Assembly: GCA_050084985.1 (NCBI GenBank)
Contig: JBITNC010000001.1
Span: forward strand, 147,994,001-148,058,000
Direction of reading: 5' to 3'
Source of the DNA: Nageia nagi
Taxonomy: Eukaryota; Pinophyta
Length of the DNA: 64,000 nucleotides
A program made the position numbers and the translations under genes. Below are positions 23,209 through 33,573 of this stretch, in pieces. The notes below the pieces were generated by a model that had not been told where the DNA came from, did not search any database, and saw only the letters and a list, made by a program, of their open reading frames with translations. Position 1 is the first letter of the stretch. Every line of letters begins with the position of its first letter.

Positions 23209-23848
23209 TGTAGATGCCTCAAAATGAACCTTTATGTATTTAATAAATTATTTTAATCCCTTAATAGATTATTATGTAAAAAGGGATTAAAATGTATAAA
23301 AGAGGTGTAGCCATGTATTTGACCCTTGTGGATTGTACGAAGGGTCAAAATATCAAAGTCATGTAAACTTGTATCATATATAAAGGCATCATTTGATGAC
23401 CTATAGATCATGAGCAAATCGGGAATAAATAATCATTTCAAGCTAATAAAAGGATTATCAATTGAAGATCATTTGAAGGATTGCAACTTGCTTTATCTAT
23501 CTACATTGCACATCTATTATTCTGTAAGTTCATACGTATGTTCATAATTTGATTATTTGCTAATTCACTCATTGCTACATTCTTGTTCACATTTGTAATT
23601 TCACTTATCTTACGGTGCCAATGGTGTGCCAATTCTAGGATGCTAGCAGTGTACTTGTTCATGAATGTATGCTTTATCTTTTATGGATTTTATGATTCAT
23701 AGAATGAATGTAGAATCTAAGTAAACACTAATATATTCTTGCTACATGTTATTGCCATATTTTTGATGTATGCATCAATATTTACAAAGTATATCAATAA
23801 TGTGTTAATAAACCCCATTTGAATTAATTACATTATATAACTACTACA
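23209..23848 (+). repeat. 5' LTR of element A
   Basis: Starts TGTAGATGCCTC and ends ACTACTACA. A TATATAAAG box at 23377-23385 marks the likely promoter. It matches 35886-36522 along its length. Confidence 0.95.
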
Positions 23849-23851
23849 TTT

Positions 23852-23867
23852 TGGTGATCCTGACTGC
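23852..23867 (+). other. Primer-binding site of element A (tRNA not assigned)
   Basis: TGGTGATCCTGACTGC follows the 5' LTR after TTT. It begins with TGG, as a site complementary to a tRNA CCA end should. It is not the initiator-Met sequence. Element C has the related TGGTGAACTCGTG at the same place. Confidence 0.7.
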
Positions 23868-24034
23868 TTGATTTATCTCCTAAAGGTGAGATCATGCTAG
23901 CCATTCTTATCAAGATTAGGCCACCAATGTTGTATATTTCTATCTTTAGGACACTAACAACATTAATATGTATCAAATCATAGTCATGCTTTAGGCTTTG
24001 GACATTAATATTTTGGATTTACAAAGGGAGATTG

Positions 24035-25020
24035 CTATGAATAACAATCTAGGTTTTAACTTGACTAATCGAAGAGATTCATCTAATAACTCACCATATA
24101 ATCCTAATGAATTTGATGGCATTTTTGTTTCACCCTTGACAGATGAAATCTAAAATTTTTCCTACCACCTAATCACAAGACCCCTAAGTTTGAGATTTTC
24201 AACTATGAACAAGATCCCAATAAGCATCTCATTATCTTTCAAGAGGAGTGCTTGTTGAAACTAGGTTTAGATGAGAGGTTAATGGCTAAATTATTCCTAA
24301 GGAGTTTGAAAGGTGATGCTACTCAATGGTTTTACTCTCTACCTAGAAAGTTTATTGATTCCTTCATAACCTTAGTTTGAATATTTATGGGTCAATACAA
24401 GCATAATATTAAAGAATAAAGCAATATATTGGAATTATGTGCACTTTGTCAAGTAAGAAATGAAACCATAGAGAAATATGTTTTATGCTTAAAAAGGGTA
24501 TGGCAAACTATTCGATTTAAACTAGATGAATTTGAGATTTTGTGGCATATTTCATGAATCTATTATTTCTCTACTTCAATTGCATGCTCCTAGTGCTATG
24601 GATGTTGGTTTTAGTACTCTAGTTCAACAATTATTGCAAAAAGAGAAAGTTTTATTATCTATAGGAGAGCTTAAATATACATCTAACAATTTTTTCAAAG
24701 ATAATAGGAAATCATACACCAAGAAAGAGGAGAAACTAGTTAATATGGTAGATAGACCCAAGACTCCTCCAAAGGCACAAAGATCTACTACCTCAAAAGA
24801 GACCAACTACACATTTCCAATTCCACCACGAATTCTTTTGAGGGACTTAATGAAGAAAGGCCTCCTACACCTGCTTGAAAAAGTTGATGATGATACCCCT
24901 TTGGGACACTTTGAGGCATATTGTGCTTATCATCAAGAAAGGCATGCTACAAACTTTTACAAAACATTAGAAGCAACTATCATAGCCCTCATAGAATAAG
25001 GAAGGTACAAGATTGATGAA
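24035..25020 (+). pseudogene. gag of element A
   Basis: A plausible start ATG at 24035 (MNNNLGFNLTNRRDSS). After a stop/frameshift near 24150 the capsid core follows: FNYEQDPNKHLIIFQEECLL, LFLRSLKGDATQWFYSLP, FIDSFITLV and FMGQYKHNIKE. A second open part (24526-24999) ends with PLGHFEAYCAYHQERHATNFYKTLEATI, where a zinc-knuckle-like C..H pattern normally lies (C-A-Y-H-...-H-A-T-N). In-frame stops occur near 24150, 24380 and 24418. Gag forms the particle shell; the gene is broken. Confidence 0.85.
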
Positions 25021-25329
25021 CATCTTACTAAACAAGGAGATGCCATCAATATGGTCACAATAGTCAATGAGGTGTGTGCTAACTTATGAAGAGGATGTAC
25101 ATGCAATGTTTCAAATCCAATTACCGTCGAGCAATTAAAAAATACACTAGCCAAGATTAGCTTGCATGTTCTCATTTCTACTTCTCAAGATCATAGGGAT
25201 ATTTTATATACTTTATTTAAGAATGAAATTGTTCCTACTAACATTTTAGTGGCTACATTTTCTGAGAAGCTCCAAACCATTTGGTAATGTGACACTATAT
25301 CCTTTCACAAATCTGAAATACTCAACCAT

Positions 25330-25847
25330 GAACTACTAGATGAGTGTGCAGCTTTATATATCACCCCTATGATAAATGAATGGGAATTCAAAAGGACCAT
25401 GGTAGATAGTGATTTAGCTTTGAATGTGTGTTCTAACCATTTTTGATTCAATTACAAGTAAAAGGTGTAACCATCCCCCCATTAGAAGAAGCTATATTCA
25501 AAATTAGAGCCTATGATAGTTCTTCTAAGAAACCACTAGGCATAGCTACCATCATGATTACCATAGGAGTTAGAACTATTCTAGCCAAGTTTCAAATACT
25601 TGATTCCAAGTTGTCTTATAACATGTTTTTAGGAAGACTTTGGATCCATGATATGGAAGTTGTTCCTTATACATTACATGGTAGACTAAAATTTGAATTC
25701 CAAGGAGAAGTACATACAATCTTAGCTGATCTTGATCCCTATGCACTATGCAATGCTATTGACTTTGAGGAGATGGCCTTGGTTTCACCACTTTTTAAAA
25801 TAAAACCCTTGGATGATCTTACACTAAGGGAAAATATAGATAAATAG
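25330..25847 (+). pseudogene. Aspartic protease region of element A
   Basis: The active-site neighbourhood reads MVDSDLALNVCS at about 25398-25433. The family has D-(S/T/N)-G at this place, so the Gly is replaced by Asp here. A stop follows at 25445. The second half (25443-25847) is open and shows PPLEEAIFKIRAYDSS and YNMFLGRLWIHDMEVVPYTLHG, the LGR.W....AVPS..H block typical of Tat/Athila proteases. A linker with DPYALCNAIDFEE follows, shared with element C. Known role: cleavage of the Gag-Pol polyprotein. Confidence 0.8.
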
Positions 25848-26109
25848 GTGCAAATCATAGAAATAGGTATGGGAACTTACAAAATAGATGATACAAACTT
25901 ATTTGCATCTATTAAAGACTTGGGATGGTCATGAATATTTATTATTTCAAGTTGTTAACACTATGCTATTCTGCATACAAGGTGGAAATGTTGTACAAAT
26001 GATGATGTTAGTGACCCTTTCATCTCTATTCTATTTAAAATGATGAAGCAATCTTCTATAAATGATGTCCTTGCATATTCTGAATTAGGTAAAACCTTTC
26101 CTTCTACTT

Positions 26110-26692
26110 TTGCTCAAAAAAATATGGTTAACAATTGTAAGTACAATGGAGGAGGTTTAGGTAAAATTGAGCAAGGTATGTCTAATTTTTCTATTTTTCC
26201 AAAAAAATAGCTTACTAAGATAGGTCTAGGTAGTGATGGATAGGTCAAACAAAAATGGGATCCCACATAATTTGTTAAAACATCTAATGTGATAGAATTA
26301 TCTAATGAAATTGATGAATGTATGTGGATTGATCATAACTTACCTCTTACATTTGATTGTTTTAGTACTGATAATGATTTACTTGAATATTTGGGGGCAC
26401 ATTCATAATTTCTCAAGTCTAACAAAAAATTTCATGCCTTTTATATGCTTCATGAGTATGCTTACTTTTGCTAAGAGGTCAATTTTCATGATGTTTTATA
26501 GGTTTAGCCCTTAGAAGAAGTTGAGATTGCTAATCATACTATGGAGGATTTGCCATCATTATTATCAACAAGGAAGGATATCACCTTCCCATAAAAAGAG
26601 TTACTAAACATTAACATTGACTCTACAAATAAGGAAAGATTGCTTCAAATTAGATCATCCCTAGCCTCTTTTGAGCAAGAAATATTTGCAAA
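26110..26692 (+). pseudogene. Protease-RT linker of element A with G-patch-like motif and deletion junction
   Basis: The segment NCKYNGGGLGKIEQG at about 26130-26175 resembles a G-patch (GxGLGxxxxG). It is followed by VIELSNEIDECMWIDHNLP and LEYLGAHS, closely matching 54322-54700 of element C. After RLLQIRSSLASFEQEIFA (ending about 26690) the frame runs straight into KWLMLLQEFDI, which in C belongs to the RNase H region after RT. The whole RT core, including the YVDD box that C retains, is therefore missing here at about 26680-26692. Confidence 0.8.
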
Positions 26693-27606
26693 GTGGCTAA
26701 TGTTATTGCAAGAATTTGATATTAATATGGTTAAGCAAAAATCTATTAAAGGATAGGCCATTATAGATTTCATAGTAAATTTCCCTTAGGAAGGTGAGGA
26801 GGTTTTCCATGAAGAATTTATTGATATTTTTGAGGAGGATCCATGATGATATTGGCATGACTTTAAAGATATCTCTATCCCTAATGATTATATTTATCTT
26901 CTAGAGGATGAGCCTATAGTTTGGACCTTATATTTTGATGGTTCTAGATACATTCACAGGGTAGGGGTAGGTATTATTTTGTCTCCACTACTAATCAAGT
27001 AATTCATATTGCATATAAATTGGATTTTAAATACACTAATAATATGGTTGAGTATGAGCTTTGATATTGGGATATGAGGTAGCTTTAGAACTAAAAATTG
27101 TGGACATAGAAATTTATGGGGACTCACAACTTGTTGTCAACCAAGTAAAGGGTACTTATGATACAAAAGATAAGATGATAAGGCCTTATAGGGTGGTTGT
27201 GATTGAGTTCATAGATAGGATTGACAGGTATACTATTGAGACCATTCCTAAGACTAATAACAGATATACAAATTCTATGGCAAGCATAACCTCTTTGGTA
27301 CCAATTGAGCTTGAAGATGAGGAGACCATTCTCACTATCTATAAGTTAAGTTGTCCATCTTACACAACTCATCTTCATTCTATTTTTTCATATCTTATTA
27401 CTAATGGTGATGTTTTTTAAGATTGGTATTTTGATATCTATAGCTACATAAGAGACCAAAGTATTCCTTCTAGATATACTAAGAATGATAGACTAAGATT
27501 GAGAAGGACTACTATAAAATATGTTATTGTTGGTGATATTTTATATAAAAGATCCTTTTATGATGGTGCTTTGTTGAGATGTTTAACATAGGATGAAATA
27601 GCTACT
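26693..27606 (+). pseudogene. RNase H end and second RNase H-like domain of element A
   Basis: It begins with KWLMLLQEFDINMVKQKSIKG, the end of the first RNase H. Then comes WTLYFDGSR near 26925, and in 27061-27420 a long open frame with IEIYGDSQLVVNQVKGTYDTKDKM. This is the second, archaeal-type RNase H-like domain (aRNH) that marks the Tat lineage; the catalytic Asp of YFDGS and of YGDSQ are retained. The frame then runs through YSYIRDQSIPSRY and GDILYKRSFYDGALLRC, up to the insertion point of B. Confidence 0.85.
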
Positions 27607-27611
27607 ACTTT
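27607..27611. other. Left target-site duplication of element B
   Basis: ACTTT, identical to 33569-33573. The A sequence continues in frame across the pair (EIATTL / KxAHDGLCDSH). Confidence 0.92.
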
Positions 27612-28717
27612 TGATCCATAAACTATAAGATTAAAATTTCAAATTAATCTCTTCAAATGAATCAATTCACACTTAAAATAATTAAGTGCTTGTAAAGGAA
27701 ATTCAGGAATAAACTTGTAAACATAGAGAAGAGAAAAGCATTCACCATAGAAGAGACAAGCAAAAATTTATCCTGGTTCACCCAATGTGGGCTATATCTA
27801 GCTCAAAAGCTCTCTCTATCAATGAGGAGAATCACTTTACAAGGCCTCCAAGGTCCTTCAAAACCTCCTCTCACATTCATAATACACTCTTAGCTCTAAA
27901 AATCACAACAAAACTGAAACAATTCTTGAAATCCTCCTTCTAATCTCTTTTGTACAATTTGCTCCCTTTTTATACAATTTTTGGAGCTAAAATTGGAGAG
28001 AATTACAACTCTAAAATTTGGAAAAAAATACATTTTTAGATACCCATTATCCTCTTTGATCTTCCTGTCAAATTTGGGCTTAAATGGTTTCCAAAATCTC
28101 CCAAAAATGAGCTCTAAAATAAAAAAATGCTCTCTAGACTGTTATAGGCTTCCTGGATAAACTCAACCCAATAATAGGACCTTAAATGAATCAAAATTCA
28201 TTAAAAAACCTTAGAAACACCAAAATACATTAAATAAATCAAAATCTAGGTAGGTGCACTATGGTGGTGACATGTGGTAGGCGGTCAGGCTAGTCAAATG
28301 GTCAACAGGTGGGTAGGCTGATTGGGTGGTACATGCAAGCGGTCAGGCAGGTTGCATGGTAGGATGCAGCTAGTTGGTAGGTGGATGTGGTCATGCGGGT
28401 GGCTGAGCACGGTCAACTGGGTCAAATGCCTGATGTGGCAGGTGGTGTTAGGTAGATCTAATGCATCGACAGGCTAGTGGTGCTAGTGTGTCCGTCACGT
28501 TTATGTGGTTTCCATGTTGACGGGTGGGTCCTGCCTATTTTGATTTTTTTTTTTTTTTTTACAAATTACTCAAATTGGACTTAAGGCCATAACTTTCACA
28601 TACAGACTTGGATTTTTGATCTAAAAGAAGCATCGAAAAGCTGAAGATAAGATGAACATAATGAACATATTGAAATGGAGATTACTAAATGTTGAAGGGA
28701 TCCAAATATTTAGATCA
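27612..28717 (-). repeat. 3' LTR of element B
   Basis: On the plus strand it runs from TGATCCATAAAC to TTTAGATCA. On the minus strand a TATA-like TATAAAAAGGG lies at 27974-27964. A segment with unusual G richness and GGT/GGTCA repetition lies at 28240-28470. It matches 32458-33568. Confidence 0.93.
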
Positions 28718-28731
28718 TTCCTCCCCACTGA
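28718..28731 (-). other. Polypurine tract of element B
   Basis: On the minus strand, CAGTGGGGAGGAA directly precedes the 3' LTR start TGATCTAAA. Confidence 0.85.
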
Positions 28732-28757
28732 GAGAGAGCTTTTGTCCCCAAAAGCAT

Positions 28758-29250
28758 TTAGGATGATGGAATGAGGTGAGGGTAGAGCTCCCTCACTCGA
28801 TCAACTGCATACCACTTGGCCTTGTGTGGATGTTGGCCCTTCACTCCAATATGCCACACCTCATGTATGCCACTACATGATGATCTTTGATTCTTTTCCA
28901 ATACTGCATCCTCAACCAACACATTCATGTGCTCAGGGGATAAATCCTCAACTGATGGTAACATAACATCTATATCTTCTACAACTAAGGCTGGTTCATA
29001 CAACTTCAAGTTCTCAACATTAATAACAAAATACATTTGCATATAGGGTGGCAAGTCCAACCAAAAAGCATTATCCCCAACTTGATCAACAATGGTAAAT
29101 GGACCATATCTTATTGGTTTCAACTTCCTTCCCTCACCATGCTATCTTTCCTTGCTAAGATGGAGCCATACCTGATCCCCAACCTAAAATTTATGATCCA
29201 CATGATGACGATCATGCCTCTCCTTATACTTGGCCTAACTCTTCTCCAAC
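28758..29250 (-). pseudogene. Integrase C-terminus and chromodomain-like tail of B
   Basis: In the frame 29123-28758: KPIRYGPFTIVDQVGDNAFWLDLPPYM is the GPY/F-type module at the integrase C-terminus (K..GPF.I......A..L.LP). VLEKNQRSSCSGIHEVWHIGVKGQ and AKWYAVDRVRELYPHL then resemble a divergent chromodomain (I...R......YLVKW.G.....TWE...L). In chromoviruses this tail directs integration to chromatin marks. The link to the upstream integrase core is frame-broken around 29130-29230. Confidence 0.7.
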
Positions 29251-30100
29251 TGTTCTTTTACCTTTTGATGAATCAATCCAATCCTCTCAATAAAATTATT
29301 TTCCCTCTCCTCCTCATCATGAAGAACTATATCTTCATCACTTATTGAAGCAAAAGCCATATCAAAAGGTGATTTTGGCAAATAACCAAAACAAGTCTCA
29401 AAATGTGATTTGTTAGTAGAAGAATGTATAGCCCAATTATATGCATGTTGTATATAGTTCAAATGCTCACCCCAAATCTTAGGATGCTTACCACAATAAC
29501 CCCATAATAGGTGTACCAATGTCCTATTTACCACCTCTATTTGACCATCTGTCTATGGATGAAAAGCTATACTCCTCTTTAACTTAGTGTCCATCCTTTC
29601 CCACAAAGAAGTCCAAAATTTTCCAAGAAACCTGGAATCCCTGTTAGAAATAATAGAAGTAGGAAGACCAAAATGTACCCACACATAAGTAAAGAAAAGA
29701 TTAGCTACCTCTTGACTTGTCATAGTCTTTTTACATAGAATTAGAATACACATCTTACTGAATCTATCCACAACCACATATAAGTAATCATGACCTCTTT
29801 TAGACATAGGAAACCTCCAACAAAATCCATAGAAATACTCTCCCATGGTCATGTAGGAATGGACAATGGCATATAAAGACCAAGTTTCCTATTATTGGGT
29901 TTGCTTACACTGCACAACATACAACCTCTAATATATCTGGATACATTTTCTTACATTTTAGGCCAATAACAATATCTTTGTAGATTAGCAAGAGTTTTAC
30001 CAACACCAAAGTGCCCTGAAATATGAGAAGTATGAGCTTCCCTAATCAAATCATTCCTCTTGCCATTAGGAATACAAAGTTTGCCCAAATGAAAAAGTAA
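29235..30100 (-). pseudogene. Integrase core of element B
   Basis: The zinc-finger end HTSHISGHFGVGKTLANLQRYCYWPKM lies at about 30030-29951 (HH pair). The core continues through 29852-29553 with FPMSKRGHDYLYVVVDRFSKM (first catalytic Asp), FFTYVWVHFGLPTSIISNRDSRF (second Asp in NRDSRF) and LKRSIAFHP, and through 29534-29235 with LWGYCGKHPKIWGEHLNYIQHAYN. The frames are adjacent but separated by stops at 29535-29552 and about 29853-29950. Known role: insertion of element cDNA. Confidence 0.85.
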
Positions 30101-30547
30101 TCCATCATGCAAATGAAAGTCATGATTTCCAACCTCATTACCAAGACTCAATCTTTGATATACATTTTGGAAATTAGGATCAACCACATATTGTTCTTTA
30201 TACCCATCATGCATTAAAGAACTATTTTGCAGAATCACAACACTAGCAACTATTGGAGGCCTAGACAACATATCAACAATTTTATTTTGAGTACCCTTCT
30301 TATACTTAATCACCAAATGAAATTGTTGCAAAAATCCCATCCAACGAAAGTGCCTAGATTGTTGCAACTTAGATTGTGATTGAAGATATTGCAAGGGTTG
30401 ATGGTCTGTATGTATTATTGTCTCTTTACCTACCAAATAGTGCTTCCATTTTTTAACACTTTGCCAAGTTCCATATTTATTTGGAATTATAACAATAGGA
30501 GATCCACATGGTGATGTGCTCGGTCTAATGACTCCTTGATCTAACAA
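29951..30547 (-). pseudogene. RT start fused directly to RNase H end (RT core deleted), element B
   Basis: The frame starts LDQGVIRPSTSPCGSPIVIIPNKYGTWQ, the N-terminal RT segment of gypsy elements. It passes at about 30460 straight into VKKWKHYLVGKETIIHTDHQPLQYL, the last part of RNase H. The ~350 residues between, including the RT YxDD box and most of RNase H, are absent. The frame is otherwise intact for 198 codons and continues into the integrase zinc finger (GHFGVGKTLANLQRYCYWP). The deletion is in frame. Confidence 0.88.
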
Positions 30548-30568
30548 TTCCTTGACTTATTTCTTAAT

Positions 30569-30892
30569 TTAAGCATTTTCCAAAATGGAATGTCTATATA
30601 AGCCAATATTAGGAAGTGCAACATCAGGATGTAATTGAATCTCATGTTGTATATCTCTTTTAGGTGGAAATTCTTTAGGTACTTGAAATAAATCTTCAAA
30701 TTTAGAAATTACCTCTTTAACTTCTTCTTTGTATTGTGGTTCACAATCATCAAGTGCCTTTATGATTTCCACTTCATCTTGAGATTTCACCATTGCAAGA
30801 AAAAACATTTGTCTTGTATTGATTAGTTTCTTTGCTTGTCTTGTAGTAATCAAAGAAATATCCTTTTTCTTGCTTTTATGAGCACTAACCAA
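30569..30892 (-). pseudogene. Protease-RT connector of element B
   Basis: Reads MFFLAMVKSQDEVEII then EEVKEVISKFEDLFQVPKEFPPKRDIQHEIQLHPD. This is the standard gypsy block before RT (L...F.D(V/L)F....LPP.R...H.I.L.P). It links to the RT start near 30547 through one stop. Confidence 0.85.
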
Positions 30893-30937
30893 GTATTCAA
30901 TTCCATCTTTAATGAGTTTATATTTGTTTTCCTTTCT

Positions 30938-31480
30938 TTAAAATAAAGCATCTCTTTCCCATAGATAAGGACTACCAAGCACAATCCCACAAATATCCAA
31001 AGGAACAACATCAAGTAAAACTTCATCAATGTAATCCCTATTAATTCCAAATTTCAACTTGCATTGTTTTGTTACTTTCAACTTTGAATTATTATTAACC
31101 CATCCCAATGGATATGGGTTTGGATGGGGTTGAGTAGTGAGTGCAAGTGATTTGACATACTTTTTTGCAATCAAATTAACTTGAGATCTAGAATCAAACA
31201 ATGTATCAATTCTAGTCTTCTTAGCTTGCACCTTGATGTGAAAAAGTTCAATTTTCTTCTTTTCCTCATCTTCATTAGGTGTATTATGCAAAACCATGCA
31301 TGCCATTTTATCATCTACATCTGAACCATGCTTAATTTCCTTAGTAATAGTATTTGTTTGCTTTCTTTGACCTTTAGGTTTAGGGCATAATTCAAGATGC
31401 AATTTCCAACATTTAGCCTCTAAATGACCTTCTTTTTGACAATATGTACATACATCTTTAGATTTTTGTGTAGTAGACAT
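30938..31480 (-). pseudogene. Zinc knuckle and protease of element B
   Basis: Residues 11-24 form a perfect CX2CX4HX4C knuckle (CTYCQKEGHLEAKC), which binds nucleic acid at the end of Gag. Around residue 96 the protease active site reads LFDSRSQVNLI. The family has D-(S/T)-G at this place, so the Gly is replaced by Arg, and the protease would probably be inactive. The later LDICGIVLGSPYLWERD matches the C-terminal protease block (D..LG..WL). The frame is open for 180 codons; the true start lies upstream in Gag. Confidence 0.88.
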
Positions 31481-32375
31481 AGTTTTTTTTTCTCCTTTCC
31501 ATTATTCCTTTCAAAATCATTATTACTATTGTAATTGGAAGCATTGTTCTTTTTCCCATCTTTAACATATTTTCCCCTTTCTTCTAAGTGACTAGCTTGT
31601 ACACAAACTTTATCCAAATCATTTGGATCAAACATCAAAATTGTATGCTTTAAATAATTGTGCAAACCACCAATATACTTAAGAAGAGTATCTTGGGAAT
31701 CAAGAGTAATACCTAGCATTGTAGCTCTTCTTTAGAATTTTGTAGTGTACTCTTACACACTTTGCCCTTTGCCTTGATGGAAAGTTTGCCAATCCATGAT
31801 TGCCTTTTGCTGATAACCCAAAGGATAAAATTGATTTCTAAGCAATTGTACAAAATGAGACCAGGAAGCATTACAAGCTTGAATAGATTCATTCTTTGTA
31901 AATAACTCTCCCACCAAACAAGTGCATTACCACTCATTTTAAGAGTAGCTAATTGGATTTTATCCTCATCTCTTACAATTCTTTGAATTCTACAATATAC
32001 TTCAATTTGTTTAATCCAATGGTCTAATTTCTCAGCATTTACTTCCCCAATAAAAGTAGGCAAATCAAATTTAACTTCCAATTTCAAAGGAGAACTTTGA
32101 AAAACACTATGTTTAACACCATTGTCAATTTTATTACATTCACTAGTTTCACCTTCATTTTTCTTATATTGTTGTTCTTGAAAATGTTGGAATTGTAGAG
32201 ATATTTGTTGGAACATTATGGCAAGATCAGCAATTTGCTTCTCCACATTAGACCCTCCTTCATTGGCCATGGCTCCAAGCTCTCTTTGCTTCTTTAGCCA
32301 AACTCTAAAACCAATTTTTGGATCCTCCTCCATAATCTTTCCTTCTCCTTTTTTGCTTTGTGACCTGGTATACAT
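31420..32375 (-). pseudogene. gag of element B
   Basis: I chose the ATG at 32375 because it gives MYTRSQSKKGEGK, the basic TRS-type start common in plant chromovirus gag. A helix region IADLAIMFQQISLQFQHFQEQQ follows, then the capsid block VKFDLPTFIGEVNAEKLDHWIKQIEVYC, QLATLKMSGNALVWWESYL, and, after a frame change near 31720-31860, TLLKYIGGLHNYLKHTI with LDKVCVQASHLEER. The zinc knuckle follows at about 31450. At least one frameshift prevents full-length Gag. Confidence 0.88.
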
Positions 32376-32441
32376 GCAAAAACACTTTCCAAAAACCAAC
32401 AACAATCTCAAAAATAAAGGTTATCCCAATGATTTAACTTA

Positions 32442-32453
32442 TCTCTAATACCA
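32442..32453 (-). other. Primer-binding site of element B (decayed initiator-Met)
   Basis: On the minus strand TGGTATTAGAGA lies just downstream of the 5' LTR. It differs at two positions from TGGTATCAGAGC. Confidence 0.85.
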
Positions 32454-32457
32454 AACT

Positions 32458-33568
32458 TGATCCATAAACTATAAGATTAAAATTTCAAATTAATCTCTTC
32501 AAATGAATCAATTCACACTTAAAATAATTAAGTGCTTGTAAAGGAAATTCAAGAATAAACTTATAAACACAGAGAAGACAAAAGCATTCACCATAGAAGA
32601 GACAAGCAAAAATTTATCCTGGTTCACCCAATGTGGGCTACATCCAGCTCAAAAGCTCTCTCTATCAATGAGGAGAATCACTTTACAAGGCCTCCAAGGT
32701 CCTTCAAAGCCTCCTCTCACATTCACAATACACTCTTAGCTCTAAAAATCACAACAAAACTGAAACAATTCTCAAAATCCTCCTTCTAATCTCTTCTGTA
32801 CAATTTGCTCCCTTTTTATACAATTTTTGGAGCTAAAATTGGAGAGAATTACAACTTTGAAATTTGGAAAAAAATACATTTTTAGATACCCATTATCCTC
32901 CTTGATCTTCCTGTTAAATTTGGGCTCAAATGGTTTCCAAAATCTCCCAAAAATGAGCTCTAAAATAAAAAATGCTCTCTAGACTGTTACAGGCTTCTTG
33001 GATAAACTCAGCCCAATAATAGGACCTTAAATGAATCAAAATTTGCCAAAAAACCTTAGAAATGCCAAAATACATTAAATAAATCAAAATCTGGGTGGGT
33101 GCACTATGGTGGTGACACGTGGCAGGTGGTTAGGCTGGTCAATTAGTCAACAAGTGGGTAGGCTGACTGGCTAGCTAACTGGGTGGTACATGTAAGTAGT
33201 TAGGTGGGTTGCATGGTAGGATGCGACTGGTCAACAGGTAGATGTGGTCATGCGGGTGGCTGAGCATGGTCAACCAGGTCAAACGCCTGATGTGGCAGGT
33301 AGTGTTAGGTGGATCCGATGCATCAGTAGGCTAGCAATGCTGGCATGTTCATCATGTTTGGTCTCCATGTTGGCGGGCAGGTCCTGCCTATTTTGATTTT
33401 GATTTTTTTTTACAAATTACTCAAATTGGACTTAAGGCCATAACTTTCACATATGGACTCAGATTTTCGATCTAAAAGAAGCATCGAAAAGCTAAAGACA
33501 AGATGAACACAATGAACACATTGAAATGGAGATTACTAAATGTTAAAAGGATCCAAATTTTTGGATCA
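32458..33568 (-). repeat. 5' LTR of element B
   Basis: Plus-strand ends are TGATCCATAAAC and TTTTGGATCA. It pairs with 27612-28717 and is followed by ACTTT (33569-33573). The GC-richer middle section at 33090-33380 is more diverged than the flanks, mostly by C/T and G/A changes. Confidence 0.93.
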
Positions 33569-33573
33569 ACTTT

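Larger units (their letters stand above)
27612..33568 (-). mobile_element. Ty3/gypsy chromovirus-like retrotransposon B, nested in A
   Basis: Complete 5957-bp insertion in reverse orientation: LTRs of 1106 and 1111 bp, degenerate initiator-Met primer-binding site, polypurine tract and ACTTT duplication. Coding order on the minus strand is gag with CCHC knuckle, protease, start of RT, (RT core missing), RNase H end, integrase, C-terminal chromodomain-like tail. This is the order of a chromovirus. Hand-counted LTR divergence over the first ~320 bp is about 3%, and higher in the more GC-rich middle. B is therefore younger than A, as nesting requires. It is non-autonomous because the catalytic RT boxes are absent. 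Confidence 0.93.

Noticed and set aside
29037-29348. Plus-strand 103-residue frame in element B
   Set aside because: It is the antisense shadow of the integrase C-terminal region on the minus strand.
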